Assembly: GCF_002968575.1 (NCBI RefSeq)
Contig: NZ_PVBM01000011.1
Span: 105,596 to 169,595, forward strand
Reading direction: 5' to 3'
Length of the DNA: 64,000 nt
Source: Neorhizobium huautlense
GTDB taxonomy: Bacteria; Pseudomonadota; Alphaproteobacteria; Rhizobiales; Rhizobiaceae
Shown here piece after piece: positions 40,097-50,845 of the stretch (position 1 is the first letter of the stretch; each line of letters begins with the position of its first letter). Under the pieces are notes generated by a model. The model made no database searches. It was given only the letters and a program-made list of their open reading frames with translations, and was not told the DNA's origin. The position numbers and the translations under genes were made by a program.

Positions 40097-40131
40097 CAGA
40101 CAGGCGAGGCTTGGACTGCTTCGCCTGTCTG
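40097..40131. other. Intercistronic hairpin between sucD and sucA
   Basis: A perfect 11-bp inverted repeat, CAGACAGGCGA (40097-40107) and TCGCCTGTCTG (40121-40131), with a 13-base loop. On the minus strand, the direction of the operon, it is followed by only TTTCGC, so it resembles a leaky terminator or an RNA-processing/stabilising hairpin. It lies in the 221-base gap between sucD and sucA, the longest gap in the cluster. Confidence 0.65.
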
Positions 40132-40188
40132 AAACTTGCCGGATCAATCGCCGCCTATCTATCGGCAGCGATTGTCCCTTATGTGGCG

Positions 40189-41094
40189 TCAGCCCTTGAG
40201 GACTTCAACCAAGGTCTTGCCGAGGCGGGCCGGAGACGGCGACACCTTGATGCCTGCCGATTCCATGGCGGCGATCTTCGATTCCGCGTCACCCTTGCCG
40301 CCGGAAACCACCGCACCGGCGTGACCCATCGTGCGGCCCTTGGGCGCTGTACGGCCCGCGATAAAGCCAGCCATCGGCTTCTTGCGGCCCTTTTTGGCTT
40401 CGTCCTTGAGGAACTGTGCGGCATCCTCCTCCGCCGAGCCGCCGATTTCGCCGATCATGATGATCGACTGCGTGGCTTCGTCAGCGAGGAACATTTCAAG
40501 CACATCGATGAACTCGGTGCCCTTGACCGGGTCGCCGCCGATGCCGACAGCTGTCGTCTGGCCGAGACCCTCGTTGGAGGTCTGGAACACGGCTTCGTAG
40601 GTGAGCGTGCCCGAACGGGAAACGATGCCGACCGAACCCTTGCGGAAGATGGAGCCCGGCATGATGCCGATCTTGCATTCTTCCGGCGTCAGGATGCCTG
40701 GGCAGTTCGGTCCGAGCAGGCGGGACTTCGAACGGTCGAGGCGAGCCTTGACGCGCACCATGTCCATCACCGGAATGCCTTCCGTGATGCAGGTGATGAA
40801 CGGGATCTCGGCTTCGATCGCTTCGATGATCGCGTCAGCGGCGCCTGCCGGCGGCACGTAGATCACGGTCGCGTCAGCGCCGGTCTTTTCCTTGGCTTCC
40901 GCAACCGAGGTAAAGATCGGCAGCGACGTGCCGTCGACGCCGGACGACCACGATTCGCCGCCCTTCTTGGGATGAACGCCGCCCACCATCTTGGTGCCGT
41001 AATAGGCGAGCGCCTGCTCCGTATGGAAAGTTCCGGTCTTGCCGGTCAGGCCCTGGACGATGACCTTTGTGTCTTTGTTGACGAGAATAGACAT
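40189..41094 (-). CDS. sucD: Succinyl-CoA synthetase alpha subunit
   Basis: Converts succinyl-CoA to succinate with nucleoside triphosphate formation, together with SucC. The 301-residue protein has the CoA-binding N-terminus ([36 protein letters not shown]) and the phosphorylated histidine in [11 protein letters not shown] (His258). ATG 41094 follows AAGGA, while the open frame to 41157 overlaps the end of sucC and is not typical. It lies 19 bases after sucC. Confidence 0.97.
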   Translation of the reverse strand: MSILVNKDTKVIVQGLTGKTGTFHTEQALAYYGTKMVGGVHPKKGGESWSSGVDGTSLPIFTSVAEAKEKTGADATVIYVPPAGAADAIIEAIEAEIPFITCITEGIPVMDMVRVKARLDRSKSRLLGPNCPGILTPEECKIGIMPGSIFRKGSVGIVSRSGTLTYEAVFQTSNEGLGQTTAVGIGGDPVKGTEFIDVLEMFLADEATQSIIMIGEIGGSAEEDAAQFLKDEAKKGRKKPMAGFIAGRTAPKGRTMGHAGAVVSGGKGDAESKIAAMESAGIKVSPSPARLGKTLVEVLKG

Positions 41095-41113
41095 TGGTTC
41101 CGGTCCTTCCAGG

Positions 41114-42307
41114 TTAGGCTTCGATCGCCGCGACGATCTTCTTCGCCGCGTCGTCAAGGTCGTCAGCCGCCGTGATAGCGAGACCAGACTCGTTCAGGAT
41201 TTTCTTGCCGAGCTCGACATTGGTGCCTTCGAGGCGCACGACGAGCGGAACCTTCAGGCCGACTTCCTGCACCGCCGCGACAACGCCTTCGGCGATGACG
41301 TCGCAGCGCATGATGCCGCCGAAGATATTGACCAGGATGCCTTCGACCTTCGGGTCGGCGGTGATGATCTTGAAGGCCGCAGCGACCTTCTCCTTGCCGG
41401 CGCCGCCGCCGACGTCGCAGAAGTTCGCAGGCTCCTTGCCGTAGAGCTTGATGATGTCCATCGTCGCCATGGCGAGACCGGCACCGTTGACCATGCAGCC
41501 GATATTGCCGTCGAGTGCGACATAGGCGAGGTCCCACTTGGAGGCCTCGATTTCCTTGGCGTCTTCTTCGGTCTCGTCGCGCAGCGCCTTCACGTCGTCG
41601 TGGCGGAACAGCGCATTGCCGTCGAACGACATCTTCGCATCGAGCACGCGCAGGTGGCCATTCTGCATGACGATCAGCGGGTTGATCTCAAGAAGAGCCA
41701 TGTCCTTCTCGCTGAAGGCCTTGTAGAGCAGCGGGAAGAGCGACTTGGCATCTTCGGCGGCAGCGCCTTCCAGCGCCAGAGCCTTGGAGATCGCCGCGAT
41801 ATCGGCAGCCGTTACGCCTGCTTCCGGATCGATGGCGATCGTGTGGATCTTCTCAGGCGTGTCATGGGCGACCGCTTCGATGTCCATGCCGCCTTCGGTG
41901 GAGACCACGAAAGCGACGCGGCCGACCGAGCGATCGACCAACAGCGAGCAGTAGAGTTCGCGGGCAATATCGGCGCCATCCTCGATATAGAGGCGGTTGA
42001 CCTGCTTGCCGGCAGGGCCGGTCTGCGCGGTCACCAGGGTGTTGCCGAACATTTCCTTGGCATGGGCGACCACTTCGTCGATTGACTTGGCGAGACGGAC
42101 CCCGCCCTTGGCTTCAGGAGAAAGCTCCTTGAACTTGCCCTTGCCGCGGCCGCCGGCGTGGATCTGACTCTTGACCACGTAGAGCGGGCCGGGAAGCGAC
42201 TTGGCAGCAGCTTCGGCCTCTTCGACCTTCAGGATAGCAACGCCTTCAGCAACCGGCGCGCCATACCCCTTCAGCAGAGCCTTGGCCTGATATTCATGAA
42301 TGTTCAT
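41114..42307 (-). CDS. sucC: Succinyl-CoA synthetase beta subunit
   Basis: The 397-residue ADP-forming beta subunit. The ATP-grasp N-terminus [22 protein letters not shown] and the conserved [18 protein letters not shown] and [14 protein letters not shown] motifs are present. The gene is 36 bases downstream of mdh. Confidence 0.97.
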   Translation of the reverse strand: MNIHEYQAKALLKGYGAPVAEGVAILKVEEAEAAAKSLPGPLYVVKSQIHAGGRGKGKFKELSPEAKGGVRLAKSIDEVVAHAKEMFGNTLVTAQTGPAGKQVNRLYIEDGADIARELYCSLLVDRSVGRVAFVVSTEGGMDIEAVAHDTPEKIHTIAIDPEAGVTAADIAAISKALALEGAAAEDAKSLFPLLYKAFSEKDMALLEINPLIVMQNGHLRVLDAKMSFDGNALFRHDDVKALRDETEEDAKEIEASKWDLAYVALDGNIGCMVNGAGLAMATMDIIKLYGKEPANFCDVGGGAGKEKVAAAFKIITADPKVEGILVNIFGGIMRCDVIAEGVVAAVQEVGLKVPLVVRLEGTNVELGKKILNESGLAITAADDLDDAAKKIVAAIEA

Positions 42308-42343
42308 GGGTTTGTCCCTGTTTCGATTACTTCAGCGCGCCCA

Positions 42344-43342
<999 letters not shown>

Positions 43343-43441
43343 CTACGGCAGGCCTGCCAATGTGCCAGACCGCATACCTTCATCCAGCTCTAATGGCAAT
43401 GGATTATTTTGGAAGCAGGTTTTTCAATCGGTTAGATCATA

Positions 43442-43467
43442 AAATTCTTACGTAAACGTAAGAATTT
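43442..43467. promoter_or_regulatory. Palindromic operator candidate upstream of mdh
   Basis: A perfect 11-bp inverted repeat AAATTCTTACG / CGTAAGAATTT around TAAA, containing TTACGT-N2-ACGTAA. It lies about 135 bases upstream of the mdh start and 15 bases after the zapE stop, in an otherwise AT-rich gap. The lack of a U-tract after either arm argues against a terminator. The core resembles sites reported for MerR-family LiuR-type regulators of branched-chain amino acid/acyl-CoA catabolism; that assignment is from memory. Confidence 0.55.
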
Positions 43468-43481
43468 ATGTCACCAGATCG

Positions 43482-44645
43482 TTAAGATTGAGTCCGCAGT
43501 TCCTGGTGCGCTGCAAGATAATCCGGGCTCCGCATTTCGAATAGGCGGGAGACCGTGCGGTCGAACTCGAAGCCTTCGGTGCCGCGGCGTTCAAGAAGAA
43601 TGTCCTCCGGCGCGGCGGCCGCGGAGACGTAGAGACGGACCTTCTGATCGTACAGCGCATCGACCAGATTGATCAGACGCTTCGCCTCGTTGCGCTTCTC
43701 CGGCCCAAGCCGCGGAATACGTTCGACAAAAACGGTATCGAACCGCTCGGCGATCGCCAGATAGTCCGAGGCACCGAGCGGCCTGCCACAAATGTCCCTG
43801 AAATCGAACCTGGCTGCCCGGCCCGTCGCCTCGGGCACATGGATGCTGCGGCCTTTCATCGGTATCTCAAGCGGCTGGACTCTCTTTCCGTCTGTCACCT
43901 GATGCCAGGCGGCCTCCATAGCAGCATCGGCGCGCCCATCGAGCGGAGTTATGTAAACCGGCAGGATGGCAAGCTTCTGCAGGCGGTAATCGGTTGGGGA
44001 ATCCAGCGTGACCACGTCTACATGCTTGGCCAGCAAGCCGATGAACGGCAGGAAGAGCCCGCGGTTCAGGCCGTCTTTATAGAGGTTGTCAGGAGCCACG
44101 TTGGACGTCGCTACCAGGATGCAGCCGAGGCCGAAAAGCTCGGTAAAAAGGCGCGCCAGGATCATGGCGTCGGTGATGTCGGCTACCGAGAATTCATCGA
44201 AGCAGAGAAGCTCCGCTTCCGCGTAGATCGCCGCAGCGACCGGCGGCACCGGATCGGCCTCGCGCGTCTCGCCGCGCTTCAGCTTCTGACGGTGCGCGTG
44301 GATGCGGTTGTGTACGTCGGCCATGAATTCGTGGAAATGGGCCCGGCGCTTTTTCCGGATGGACGCTTTCTTGAAGAACATGTCCATCAGCATGGTCTTG
44401 CCGCGCCCGACGCTGCCGTGCACATAAAGCCCGTGAATTTCCCGGGGACGCCCGCCGCCCTTGGCGAACAGCCAGCCGAGAGCGCTCTTCTTCTTGGCCG
44501 GCTTCGTATCGCGCAGGCATATCAGGATGTGATCGAGCTTTGCCGCCACGGCGAACTGCGCCGCATCGGCCATCAACACGCCTGATGCCGTGAGAGCTTT
44601 CAGCTCTTCGGTGACGCTCGTTGTGTATTCAGGAATAGGTTCCAA
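43482..44645 (-). CDS. zapE: ZapE/AFG1-like ATPase
   Basis: A 387-residue AAA-type ATPase linked to cell division (ZapE in E. coli) and to membrane-protein quality control (mitochondrial AFG1/LACE1). Walker A is [12 protein letters not shown], Walker [17 protein letters not shown], sensor [26 protein letters not shown], and the C-terminal [34 protein letters not shown] is family specific. It lies immediately upstream of mdh, as in many alphaproteobacteria. Confidence 0.95.
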   Translation of the reverse strand: MEPIPEYTTSVTEELKALTASGVLMADAAQFAVAAKLDHILICLRDTKPAKKKSALGWLFAKGGGRPREIHGLYVHGSVGRGKTMLMDMFFKKASIRKKRRAHFHEFMADVHNRIHAHRQKLKRGETREADPVPPVAAAIYAEAELLCFDEFSVADITDAMILARLFTELFGLGCILVATSNVAPDNLYKDGLNRGLFLPFIGLLAKHVDVVTLDSPTDYRLQKLAILPVYITPLDGRADAAMEAAWHQVTDGKRVQPLEIPMKGRSIHVPEATGRAARFDFRDICGRPLGASDYLAIAERFDTVFVERIPRLGPEKRNEAKRLINLVDALYDQKVRLYVSAAAAPEDILLERRGTEGFEFDRTVSRLFEMRSPDYLAAHQELRTQS

Positions 44646-44672
44646 CCGGGCGTCCTCGAAGGTCGAAGCCTT

Positions 44673-45203
44673 TTAGCGGCTCAAACTGACCGCCTGACCG
44701 GAATTCAGGGTGCCGTCGAAACGGTTTTCGGCCGTCTTGTAAACCCGTCCGATCACGTCGCCCGCGCGATTCTTGAATTGAACCATCTTGCCCGACACTT
44801 CCCAGGAGCCCATGGCGGTCAACTCGCCGGCGCAACCGCGGGTGCCGCCTCGCGAGCCGCTACCTAGATTGGTAAGCGTTAGGAACATGTCGCAGGACTG
44901 GCCGGCGTTCGAGACGCGCCAGTTGCCGACCATGGCTTCCTTCTTGATGTCGAGGGCACTCGCCGGGGCAGCCGCATTCGGATCGACCGCGGCCATGTTC
45001 GGATTTGTCGTCGGCGCAGTCGGAAACTGCGATGTGCCGCCGGGAGGCGGAAGCTGTCCACCCTGAACGGATGGAACCGGCTGCGCCTGAAGCGGAGCAG
45101 GCTGGGAAGGGAGATCGCTATAGGGGCTGTAGGAGGTACGTTGGCAACCGGCGAGCGCCATTACGAGGAAAAGACCCGTCGCCACATATCTGAACTGCAT
45201 CAT
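44673..45203 (-). CDS. Omp19-like lipoprotein with AprI/Inh protease-inhibitor domain
   Basis: A 176-residue outer-membrane lipoprotein. The signal peptide ends in the lipobox LAGC with the acylated Cys20. A Pro/Gln-rich linker (about 25-85) follows, and then a beta-barrel Inh domain (about 88-176) with [49 protein letters not shown] and a Cys pair. This is the architecture of Brucella Omp19, an inhibitor of serine proteases. It is 27 bases upstream of zapE on the same strand. An alternative start is the second Met. Confidence 0.85.
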   Translation of the reverse strand: MMQFRYVATGLFLVMALAGCQRTSYSPYSDLPSQPAPLQAQPVPSVQGGQLPPPGGTSQFPTAPTTNPNMAAVDPNAAAPASALDIKKEAMVGNWRVSNAGQSCDMFLTLTNLGSGSRGGTRGCAGELTAMGSWEVSGKMVQFKNRAGDVIGRVYKTAENRFDGTLNSGQAVSLSR

Positions 45204-45325
45204 CTAGCTCCCGCTTTCAGTTGGTACGCCGCCACCAATGCCAACGAATTGAGACGGAATTACCGTAATTCGCTTTGGTTAATCAAGTCGTATTGGAACA
45301 AATGATGCCCGCCCTCGAACGCTTC

Positions 45326-45354
45326 TTTGTCGACCCCTGAAGGAAGTCGACAAA
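45326..45354. other. Inverted repeat in the sdhB to lipoprotein gap
   Basis: TTTGTCGAC (45326-45334) and GTCGACAAA (45346-45354) form a perfect 9-bp inverted repeat with an 11-base spacer, about 125 bases upstream of the lipoprotein gene. The rest of the 45204-45441 gap also holds CCCCG/CGGGG and AAGGC/GCCTT hairpins just after sdhB, without a U-tract. It could be an operator or an RNA structure. Confidence 0.4.
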
Positions 45355-45441
45355 ACGGATGCCGAGAGGTAGGGATCCCCGGCGGTCAAGGCACGCCTTC
45401 CGATCCCCGTAGTCGGGGACCGGAACGGCTTTCCGAAACGC

Positions 45442-46221
45442 CTAGACGCGGCGCTCGACCATCATCTTCTTGATTTCGGCAATGGCCTTGGCCGGGTTCA
45501 GACCCTTCGGGCAGGTCTGCGCGCAGTTCATGATCGTGTGGCAGCGGTAGAGCCTGAACGGATCCTCGAGATTGTCGAGGCGTTCGCCTTTGGCTTCGTC
45601 GCGGCTGTCGATCAGCCAGCGATAGGCCTGCAGCAGGGTGGCCGGGCCGAGGTAACGGTCGCCGTTCCACCAGTAGCTCGGACAGGAGGTCGAGCAGCAG
45701 GCGCACAGGATGCACTCGTAGAGGCCGTCGAGCTTCTGGCGGTCTTCGTGGCTCTGCTTCCATTCCTTGGCCGGCGGCGGAGAGACGGTCTTCAGCCAAG
45801 GCTCGATCGAACGGTGCTGCGCATAAAAATTGGTGAGATCCGGAACCAGGTCCTTGACGACAGGCATATGCGGAAGCGGGTAAACCTTCACCGTGCCAGT
45901 CACATCGTCCATGCCCTTGGTGCAGGCGAGCGTATTGGTGCCGTCGATGTTCATCGCACAGGAGCCGCAGATCCCCTCGCGACAGGAACGGCGGAGCGTG
46001 AGCGTCGGATCGATATTGTTCTTGATGTAGAGCAAACCGTCCAGAACCATCGGCCCGCAGTCGTCGACATCGATGTAATAGGTGTCGATGCGCGGGTTCT
46101 GGCCGTCGTCGGGATTCCAGCGATAGACACGGTATTCCCTGACGTTCTTGGCGCCTGCGGGCTTCGGCCAGACCTTGCCTTCGGTCATCTGGGAGTTCTT
46201 GGGGAGAGCGAGTTCAACCAT
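45442..46221 (-). CDS. sdhB: Succinate dehydrogenase iron-sulfur subunit
   Basis: The 259-residue electron-transfer subunit of complex II. [2Fe-2S] ligands are in [15 protein letters not shown] and the downstream NTLACTKG; [4Fe-4S] and [3Fe-4S] ligands are in [16 protein letters not shown] and [17 protein letters not shown]. Its start codon lies 8 bases inside the end of a glycosyltransferase gene, so translation depends on that upstream gene rather than directly on sdhA. Confidence 0.97.
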   Translation of the reverse strand: MVELALPKNSQMTEGKVWPKPAGAKNVREYRVYRWNPDDGQNPRIDTYYIDVDDCGPMVLDGLLYIKNNIDPTLTLRRSCREGICGSCAMNIDGTNTLACTKGMDDVTGTVKVYPLPHMPVVKDLVPDLTNFYAQHRSIEPWLKTVSPPPAKEWKQSHEDRQKLDGLYECILCACCSTSCPSYWWNGDRYLGPATLLQAYRWLIDSRDEAKGERLDNLEDPFRLYRCHTIMNCAQTCPKGLNPAKAIAEIKKMMVERRV

Positions 46222-47140
46222 TGCTAGACTTCCGATCTATGGCAGCAATCGACATTCTGTCTTTCAGGTTATAGTCATCAGGCGCCCATGGGGCGACCAT
46301 CGTGTTCAGGAGTTTCCAGGGCCGGCCGTCGGTCACAGCCCAGATGAGCTTCAGGCGCTCGAAGCCGCGGCGCAGCGGCATCAGCGCAGCCCGGCCAAAG
46401 GGAGCTCTGACGCTCGCGCGTTTTGCCGATTTATCGGTGGCGATGACGCTCGCCATGCCCGACTGCATGATCAGCCAGGGTGAAACATGAGCGACATCGC
46501 AGCCGTGAAAGGCCGGATTCCAAAGGAAATCGTCGGCAGGCACGCAGATGTGATCGACACGTGCCAGCAAGCGTTCCGCACCACGCCGGGTGACGAGATA
46601 GGCAGCCGAGCCCGATGCAGGACGGAGCGACCGCACCAGTCTGTGAGCGCCGAACCGCCGCAACGGAAGAACTTTCCGCCCACCTGGCCGGAACACCCCT
46701 TCGAGCTTCACGATATCCGCGCTCGGTTCCGACTGCAGCAGTTCGGACAGGGTTTCGGCAAAGCCGGCCTGCGGCTCCGCATCGTCTTCCAGCACCAGCG
46801 CATGGGCGAGATCGGTTTTCAAAAACTGCCGCCAGGTCAACACATGCCCGGCAAGGCAAGCCTCTTCCGTCAGCATGAAGATCCGGTTGCGATGGCTGTT
46901 CCAGGCAACCCCGTCCGGTGGAAACTGCAGGGAAAGCCCTCGAACCGATAGAACGGCAGCAGGATCCTTGCGTGCATCGACAGCCGCAATCCTCTGAAGC
47001 GGCCACGCCAGATGACCGAAATGCCGCTCGATCTGTGCCCACCGGTCGGGCGAGCGATCGAGATTGATCGCGAATATGCCGAGGGAGCGGCCCGTGGCAG
47101 CCCCCTCGGCGACATCAGCGATTTGCGGCTTCATCGTCAT
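46214..47140 (-). CDS. Glycosyltransferase family 25 (LOS/LPS-type) inside the sdh operon
   Basis: A 308-residue soluble glycosyltransferase of the GT25/LgtB type. The N-terminal [20 protein letters not shown], a donor-binding [12 protein letters not shown] (DxD-like EDDAE), and the C-terminal [17 protein letters not shown] and [20 protein letters not shown] match the family. It starts 4 bases after sdhA and overlaps the sdhB start by 8, so it is co-transcribed and probably co-translated with complex II. ATG 47140 is used, with ATG 47134 as an alternative; the longer frame to 47197 overlaps sdhA. Lipo-oligosaccharide galactosyltransfer is the usual family role; the acceptor here is unknown. 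Confidence 0.82.
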   Translation of the reverse strand: MTMKPQIADVAEGAATGRSLGIFAINLDRSPDRWAQIERHFGHLAWPLQRIAAVDARKDPAAVLSVRGLSLQFPPDGVAWNSHRNRIFMLTEEACLAGHVLTWRQFLKTDLAHALVLEDDAEPQAGFAETLSELLQSEPSADIVKLEGVFRPGGRKVLPLRRFGAHRLVRSLRPASGSAAYLVTRRGAERLLARVDHICVPADDFLWNPAFHGCDVAHVSPWLIMQSGMASVIATDKSAKRASVRAPFGRAALMPLRRGFERLKLIWAVTDGRPWKLLNTMVAPWAPDDYNLKDRMSIAAIDRKSSNG

Positions 47141-47144
47141 TGGA

Positions 47145-48989
47145 TCAATACACGCGGGCCTTCGGCTCGATCTTGTGCGGATCGATGCCCTCTGCAATCA
47201 GTTCGGTATGGACCGGACGATAGTCCAGCTTCACATCGCCCGCCTCGTTGACCCAGGCAAGCGTATGCTTGCGCCAGTTGACGTCGTCGCGGCCGCCGAA
47301 AGGACCTTCGGTATAGTCCTCGCGGGCGTGGCTGCCGCGGCTTTCCTTGCGTGCCTCGGCTCCGTAAACCGTCGTGATAGCGTTTGCCATCAGGTTATGA
47401 AGTTCGAGCGTCTCGACAAGGTCGGAATTCCAGATCATCGAGCGGTCGGTGACCTTGACGTCCGGCAGCTCCTTCCAGATCGCCGAAAGGCGGCGGCAGC
47501 CGGATTCGAGCGATTCCTGGGTGCGGAAAACGGCAGCGTCCTCCTGCATGGCGCGCTGCATCTTATCGCGCAGCACTGCGGTCGGCGTCGAGCCGTTCGC
47601 ATGCCGCAGGCCGTCGAAGCGCTCCATGATCTTGTCGCAGGCGGCCACGTTGAGCGCCGGGATCGGCTCGGCCTTGTTGATCACCTCCCCGGCGCGGATC
47701 GCCGCAGCGCGACCGAAGACCACGAGGTCGATCAGCGAGTTGGAGCCGAGGCGGTTGGCACCGTGTACCGAGGCGCAGCCCGCCTCGCCGACAGCCATCA
47801 GGCCCGGCAGCAGACGTTCCGGATTGTTGCTGTCGGCATTGAGCACTTCACCCCAGAAGTTGGTCGGAATACCGCCCATGTTGTAATGCACCGTCGGCAG
47901 GACCGGGATCGGCTCCCGCGTCACGTCGACGCCCGCAAAGATCTTGGCGCTCTCGGAAATGCCCGGCAGGCGTTCGTGCAGAACCGCCGGATCAAGATGG
48001 TCGAGATGCAGGAAGATGTGGTCCTTGTTCTTGCCGACGCCGCGGCCCTCGCGGATTTCGAGCGTCATGCAGCGCGAGACGACGTCGCGTGAGGCTAGGT
48101 CCTTGGCCGAAGGGGCGTAGCGTTCCATGAAGCGCTCGCCCTCGGAGTTGACGAGGTAACCCCCTTCGCCGCGTGCGCCTTCGGTGATCAAACAGCCGGA
48201 GCCATAGATGCCGGTCGGATGGAACTGCACGAATTCCATGTCCTGCAGCGGCAGGCCGGCGCGGGCCACCATGCCGCCGCCGTCGCCGGTGCAGGTATGG
48301 GCGGATGTCGCCGAAAAATAGGCGCGGCCGTAACCGCCGGTCGCCAGCACCACCATCTTGGCGGCGAAGCGATGGATCGTGCCGTCGTCGAGGTTCCAGG
48401 CGACGACGCCGGTGCAGCGGCTGCCGTCATCCGACATGATCAGGTCGAGAGCAAAATATTCGATGAAGAATTCCGCATTGTTCTTCAGCGACTGGCCGTA
48501 GAGCGTGTGCAGGATGGCGTGGCCGGTACGGTCGGCGGCGGCGCAGGTGCGCTGCACCGGCGGGCCGGCGCCGAAATTCTGCATGTGGCCGCCGAACGGG
48601 CGCTGGTAGATCTTGCCTTCCTCGTTGCGCGAGAAGGGCACGCCGTAGTGCTCGAGTTCGTAGACGGCCTTAGGCGCTTCCATGACCATGTATTGCATGG
48701 CATCGACGTCGCCGAGCCAGTCGGAACCCTTGACGGTGTCGTAAAGGTGCCACTGCCAAGAGTCCGGCGTCATGTTCTGCAGCGAGGCGGCGATGCCGCC
48801 CTGGGCCGCGACGGTGTGCGAGCGGGTCGGGAAGACCTTGGTGATGCAGGCGGTCTTGAAACCTTGTTCGGCCATGCCGAGCGTGGCGCGGAGGCCCGCG
48901 CCGCCGGCGCCGACGACGATCACGTCATAGGAATGGTCGACATAGGTATAGGCCTTGCCGTTCTGGGCGATGGGTGTGACGGATGCCAT
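47145..48989 (-). CDS. sdhA: Succinate dehydrogenase flavoprotein subunit
   Basis: The 614-residue catalytic subunit of complex II oxidises succinate to fumarate. FAD-binding [11 protein letters not shown] (26-36), the covalent flavin His58 in [11 protein letters not shown], the substrate loop [21 protein letters not shown] and a C-terminal [10 protein letters not shown] are all present. It follows sdhD by 6 bases. Confidence 0.98.
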   Translation of the reverse strand: MASVTPIAQNGKAYTYVDHSYDVIVVGAGGAGLRATLGMAEQGFKTACITKVFPTRSHTVAAQGGIAASLQNMTPDSWQWHLYDTVKGSDWLGDVDAMQYMVMEAPKAVYELEHYGVPFSRNEEGKIYQRPFGGHMQNFGAGPPVQRTCAAADRTGHAILHTLYGQSLKNNAEFFIEYFALDLIMSDDGSRCTGVVAWNLDDGTIHRFAAKMVVLATGGYGRAYFSATSAHTCTGDGGGMVARAGLPLQDMEFVQFHPTGIYGSGCLITEGARGEGGYLVNSEGERFMERYAPSAKDLASRDVVSRCMTLEIREGRGVGKNKDHIFLHLDHLDPAVLHERLPGISESAKIFAGVDVTREPIPVLPTVHYNMGGIPTNFWGEVLNADSNNPERLLPGLMAVGEAGCASVHGANRLGSNSLIDLVVFGRAAAIRAGEVINKAEPIPALNVAACDKIMERFDGLRHANGSTPTAVLRDKMQRAMQEDAAVFRTQESLESGCRRLSAIWKELPDVKVTDRSMIWNSDLVETLELHNLMANAITTVYGAEARKESRGSHAREDYTEGPFGGRDDVNWRKHTLAWVNEAGDVKLDYRPVHTELIAEGIDPHKIEPKARVY

Positions 48990-48995
48990 GACGGA

Positions 48996-49376
48996 TTATC
49001 CTGCAAATGCGATTTTCAGGACGGCGAAAAGACAGAGGCCGCCCACCGCGAGGGAAAAGAAGGCGTTGAGGATCAGAAGAACGAGCTTCGTGATTTCGGA
49101 ATGGATGTAGTCCTGGATGATCTCTTCCATGCCGAGACGCATGTGGATGATGCTGGCGATGACGGTCAGGCCGTTGATCGTCGCGACGAAGGGATTGGCA
49201 AGAGCGCCGACCACTTCGGCATAGGGCTTGCCGGCATAGATGATCAGGAAGACGACATAGAAGACGAGCAACGGAACCAGCGCCAGCGACGTGGTCCGGA
49301 CCCGCCAGAAATGTTCCGTGCCGCTCTTGGCCGAGCCGAGCCCGCGGACTTTCCCGAGAGGAGTGCGCATGTCCAT
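48996..49376 (-). CDS. sdhD: Succinate dehydrogenase membrane anchor subunit
   Basis: A 126-residue protein with three membrane helices. The N-terminal MRTPLGKVRGLGSAKSGTEHFWRVRTTSLALVPL is typical of alphaproteobacterial SdhD, and the heme-ligand His sits in IASIIHMRLGMEEIIQDYIH. It lies 13 bases after sdhC. Confidence 0.95.
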   Translation of the reverse strand: MDMRTPLGKVRGLGSAKSGTEHFWRVRTTSLALVPLLVFYVVFLIIYAGKPYAEVVGALANPFVATINGLTVIASIIHMRLGMEEIIQDYIHSEITKLVLLILNAFFSLAVGGLCLFAVLKIAFAG

Positions 49377-49389
49377 CAGTTCAGTCTCC

Positions 49390-49782
49390 TCAGCGGACGA
49401 TCAGCACGATCACCCAGACCAGGACGGTCAGGGCGATGGAGGCGACGAGATTGGCCTTGGCCAGCATGGTCGAGAATTCCTTCTCGAAACCGTAGCCGAC
49501 ATCCCACATGATGTGGCGCAGGCCGCCGAGCAGATGGTGAAGGAGAGCCCAGGTATACCCGAAGAGCACCAGCTGACCGATGATCGATCCAAACAGCCAG
49601 TTCACTTGGTTGAAATATTCCTCGCCCGAGGCCGCGGCGATAAGCCAGGCGGCGACCAGCAGCGTGCCGAAGTAGAGCGCGCCACCGGTGATACGGTGGA
49701 CGATCGACATCGCCATGGTGGGAATAAACTTGTAGATCTGCAGATGCGGCGACAGGGGCCGGTTATTTGTTACATTCGCCAT
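49390..49782 (-). CDS. sdhC: Succinate dehydrogenase cytochrome b556 subunit
   Basis: The 130-residue membrane subunit begins MANVTNNRPLSPHLQIYKFIPTMAMSIVHRITGGALY, the SdhC signature with its quinone-site residues. Heme-ligand His is in ALLHHLLGGLRHIMWDVG. ATG 49782 follows GAGG; the frame opens to 49836 but the extension is atypical. It is the first gene of the sdh operon. The 284-base gap 49783-50066 upstream holds AT-rich sequence but no confident sigma-70 hexamers. Confidence 0.96.
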   Translation of the reverse strand: MANVTNNRPLSPHLQIYKFIPTMAMSIVHRITGGALYFGTLLVAAWLIAAASGEEYFNQVNWLFGSIIGQLVLFGYTWALLHHLLGGLRHIMWDVGYGFEKEFSTMLAKANLVASIALTVLVWVIVLIVR

Positions 49783-50029
49783 CAGAACCTCGCGGCGTCG
49801 TATGCGGTATAAGGGCGGTTGCCCGCAATGCAGCATGCCAAAGAAATGTGCATTGCATCATTGGCGTGGTTTAATCTGACGGATGCCGGTCGACAAGAAC
49901 AATTCAAGGGGATTTTGAATTTAATCGATTGTGTCTTTCTCATGGCTGGTTCCGCAGGATCGGGCTTTGCACATTAACCACGATTGCCAAAGAAATCGTT
50001 GCCGACGCGACGGCCGCTGCAGTTTCGTG

Positions 50030-50045
50030 TTAACCTTCTGTTAAC
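50030..50045 (+). promoter_or_regulatory. CtrA-type box (TTAA-N7-TTAAC)
   Basis: TTAA at 50030-50033, seven bases, then TTAAC at 50041-50045: an exact match to the alphaproteobacterial CtrA consensus. It sits 21 bases before the ATG of the secreted-protein gene at 50067. That is closer to the start codon than an activating -35 box would normally be, so a repressing role is also possible. Confidence 0.5.
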
Positions 50046-50066
50046 GATTGACCGCAGGAGTTCGCC

Positions 50067-50516
50067 ATGACAGCGAATCGCATCAACCCTGTTCTTCTCG
50101 CCGCCGCCCTCGCCGCGCTCTTTTCCTCCGCTGCAGATGCCGGCGATCGCCGGCACGGCCGTGACCATCGCCATCATCGCGTCGAAAACAGCCGCTGGGA
50201 CCGCCAGGGCGATGGCCGCTGGAACCGTCCACCCGAAATCGACCGCATGGGCGGCTTTGTCGAACGTTGGATAAGGCGCTCTCGTTCGACCGCCGGATTT
50301 TATGGAGGCTCCATCCAAGCCTATAGCGTTCCCGGCCTCGGGGTTTATTTCGTGCGCGATGCCGACTACTGGCCTCTGCGCGGTGAGGAACGGATCGCTC
50401 CGGCGCCCAAAGCGAAAGTCATCGACGTCGAAAAGGAAATGGGCGGCAACGTCTCCGCCTCGCCCACCGCCTGCGCCTTCGAAGCCGGCGTCTGCATCAT
50501 CCGCGGCGGCAATTGA
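50067..50516 (+). CDS. Secreted small protein of unknown function, His/Arg-rich N-terminus
   Basis: A 149-residue product with a signal peptide (NPVLLAAALAALFSSAADAG, cleavage near residue 25). A His/Arg-rich stretch (DRRHGRDHRHHRVE) follows, and then a compact part with GFYGGSIQAYSVPGLGVYFVRDADYW and two Cys (CAFEAGVC). CAGGAG precedes the ATG at a good distance. No family was recognised; the His-rich segment could bind metal, which is speculative. It is divergent from the sdh operon and has a CtrA-type box at its 5' side. Confidence 0.7.
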   Translation: MTANRINPVLLAAALAALFSSAADAGDRRHGRDHRHHRVENSRWDRQGDGRWNRPPEIDRMGGFVERWIRRSRSTAGFYGGSIQAYSVPGLGVYFVRDADYWPLRGEERIAPAPKAKVIDVEKEMGGNVSASPTACAFEAGVCIIRGGN

Positions 50517-50539
50517 GAATGCCTGCACCCTTTAGGAAA

Positions 50540-50845
50540 TTAAATCCCCGATCCGTCTAGTTCCTCTTCGTCCTTGCCCTCCCACGCGGATGGGAAGGCC
50601 AACTGATCGACATTGGCGGCGGGCATGGGCATCCAGCACTTCAGTTCCGGTTCCGCATATTGGATAATCCGGCCCGGGACGGAATCAGAGGAGCGCCAGG
50701 CTTCTCCACCGAATCGATCCCCTCTTGACCAGTAAACGAGATCGACTGCTCCCGGCCCTTGTTCGGATGGACGGATAGTGACGAGAATACGACTGCCGTC
50801 CCTCGGTGCGGATCGCATATGTCGCCAGCGGCCTGATTCTTCCAT
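50540..50845 (-). CDS. Conserved hypothetical protein, 101 residues
   Basis: The product begins MEESGRWRHMRSAPRDGSRILVTIRPSEQG and ends WMPMPAANVDQLAFPSAWEGKDEEELDGSGI. The two blocks 'SAPRDGSRILV' and 'CWMPMP' resemble the layout of DUF551-type small proteins, often phage-related, but the match is loose. GGAGACAACA precedes the ATG. It is convergent with the secreted-protein gene, 23 bases apart. Confidence 0.55.
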   Translation of the reverse strand: MEESGRWRHMRSAPRDGSRILVTIRPSEQGPGAVDLVYWSRGDRFGGEAWRSSDSVPGRIIQYAEPELKCWMPMPAANVDQLAFPSAWEGKDEEELDGSGI

